Source: Chlorobiota bacterium
GTDB taxonomy: Bacteria > Bacteroidota > Ignavibacteria > Kapaibacteriales > NICIL-2
DNA: 7,850 nt
Assembly (NCBI GenBank): GCA_003695605.1
Contig: RFIK01000072.1
Span: forward strand, 1 to 7,850
Direction: 5' to 3'
Positions 7,054-7,850 of the stretch are shown piece after piece (within the stretch, counting starts at the first letter, position 1; every line of letters begins with the position of its first letter). The translations under genes were made by a program, and so were the position numbers. A model generated the notes under the pieces. The model was not told the origin of the DNA, searched no databases, and saw nothing but the letters and a program-made list of their open reading frames with translations.

Positions 7054-7850
7054 TGTTCGCCAGGTGCCTCCAGTGTTGATTGGCTGCTCAACAGAACATT
7101 GCGGCAGAACTCGTCCCATGAGTTGAGCGGAATGCACGCAGCAGGTGTGCATCGCTGCGCACGGAACGCAGCCGCAGCAGAATTCACCACACGATCAATA
7201 CGGAGCGGATCGTAATGCATCGCAAGGACCTGCTCGAGTTTTTCTCGCTGCTCGGGAGGGCATTCGATCTCGAGCAAACTGCCTTGAGACGCATGGAGCC
7301 ATGCGCTAAGCAGCGTTGCATGCCACGCTGGATTTTCCTGGACACTGCCACCGTAGCGTTCGAGGATACGTTGAGCAAGCGTCGCAGACGTCTCCTCAGC
7401 TGCAACCAGACCATGCACTGCGGCTACGAGCGCGGCAATTCCAACCCCAGAGACGGTCGAACCATCGGAAGGCTCCGTCAACGGCAGGACATCTGCCGAT
7501 GCTGCGGTGCGAACAATGCCATCGTCTTCGATAAAGCGCTCCGTAATCGAGCGAAGGAGACGTTGGACATGCGCGAGGAAATCAGGCACCCCTGTTGCGT
7601 GATATAGCTCAATCGCCGCCCATGCAGCGAATGCGTAATCGTCCAGGAATCCATCCACGGTAGGCTCACCGCTATAGGAGCAGTGGGCAATCGTTCCATC
7701 TGCGCGAAGGTGCACACGCGCGATGTAACTCCACGCGCGGTGTGCCTGCTCGATGAGTGTCGGCTTCCGTAGCAACCTCCCTGCCCGTGCAAGTGCGACG
7801 ATAGCCAATGCATTCCAATCGCAGAGCACTTTCTCGTCGCGCGCTGGTCG
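7050..7850 (-). CDS. YyaL/DUF255-type protein (thioredoxin-fold plus alpha/alpha-barrel family), C-terminal part, truncated by window edge
   Basis: The frame runs from the right edge to the TGA at 7052-7050, giving 266 residues; the true start lies beyond 7850. The family (bacterial YyaL, human SPATA20) is usually about 600-700 residues, with an N-terminal thioredoxin-like DUF255 domain and a C-terminal six-hairpin barrel like N-acylglucosamine 2-epimerases. Only part of the barrel is here. The match rests on DEKVLCDWNALAIVALARAG (5-24; family form DDKVLTSWNGLMI), GFLDDYAFAAWAAIELYHATG (67-87) and DGSTVSGVGIAA (129-140; family form DGAxPSGNSVA), plus a paired-Cys tail around C234 and C239 that sits where the family has its terminal CxxxxC. 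The biochemical role is unknown in bacteria. The SGNS Asn is replaced by Val-Gly, so activity at that site is doubtful. It is the most upstream visible gene of the - strand unit and overlaps folD by 4 bases. Family assignment is good but not certain without the N-terminus. Confidence 0.85.
   Translation of the reverse strand, partial: RPARDEKVLCDWNALAIVALARAGRLLRKPTLIEQAHRAWSYIARVHLRADGTIAHCSYSGEPTVDGFLDDYAFAAWAAIELYHATGVPDFLAHVQRLLRSITERFIEDDGIVRTAASADVLPLTEPSDGSTVSGVGIAALVAAVHGLVAAEETSATLAQRILERYGGSVQENPAWHATLLSAWLHASQGSLLEIECPPEQREKLEQVLAMHYDPLRIDRVVNSAAAAFRAQRCTPAACIPLNSWDEFCRNVLLSSQSTLEAPGEQ
7067..7071 (-). promoter_or_regulatory. Possible ribosome binding site of folD
   Basis: GGAGG on the - strand inside the upstream YyaL-type gene, 13 bases before the folD ATG at 7053. 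The spacing is longer than usual, so reading of folD may lean on the ATGA stop-start overlap. It still supports 7053 over the in-frame ATG further upstream. Confidence 0.45.

Noticed and set aside
7054..7152. In-frame N-terminal extension of folD to an ATG at 7152
   Set aside because: The extra 33 codons have no resemblance to FolD, lie within the YyaL-type reading frame, and the ATG at 7053 begins exactly at the family's ILLDGK opening with an ATGA overlap.

Overview
The window is a dense, protein-coding stretch of a bacterial chromosome. By eye the base composition is moderately GC-rich (mid-50s percent; not computed). Seven protein genes fill it almost edge to edge. I found no RNA genes, insertion sequences, CRISPR arrays or intergenic gaps above 5 bases. 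The best clue to the organism is the 1005-residue secreted protein, which ends in a type IX secretion (T9SS, Por) sorting domain. That domain type is essentially confined to the Bacteroidota/Chlorobiota (FCB) group. Together with the fairly high GC, this suggests a Chlorobiota/Kapabacteria-like or Rhodothermota-like lineage rather than a typical low-GC Bacteroides or Flavobacterium. The lineage is inferred from one domain and composition only.

Layout. On the + strand, bases 1-768 hold the C-terminal part of an AMP-forming acyl-CoA synthetase whose start lies left of the window. All other genes are on the - strand, transcribed right to left. In order of transcription they are: the C-terminal half of a YyaL/DUF255-type protein (7850-7050, open at the right edge); folD (7053-6160); an RluA-family pseudouridine synthase (6184-5381); adk, in a short-LID form (5384-4818); the secreted BNR/FN3 protein with a T9SS sorting domain (4815-1798); and a YbhN/LPG-synthase-TM-type membrane protein (1792-701). 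The first and last of the seven genes converge and overlap by 68 bases at their 3' ends.

How it fits together. The six - strand genes look like one transcription unit. Junctions are a 4-base ATGA overlap, a 25-base overlap, another ATGA overlap, a 2-base gap and a 5-base gap. Shine-Dalgarno sequences lie inside the upstream gene's coding end or stop codon, so translational coupling is likely. No promoter or terminator is visible; the main promoter probably lies beyond base 7850. Functionally the unit mixes housekeeping (one-carbon metabolism, RNA modification, adenylate balance) with an exported surface protein and an integral membrane protein. I see no single pathway joining them, so they may simply be co-expressed.

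I found no convincing new biological system here. The points worth a second look are the gene arrangement (coupling and convergent overlap), the start of the T9SS cargo, and that cargo's domain make-up.
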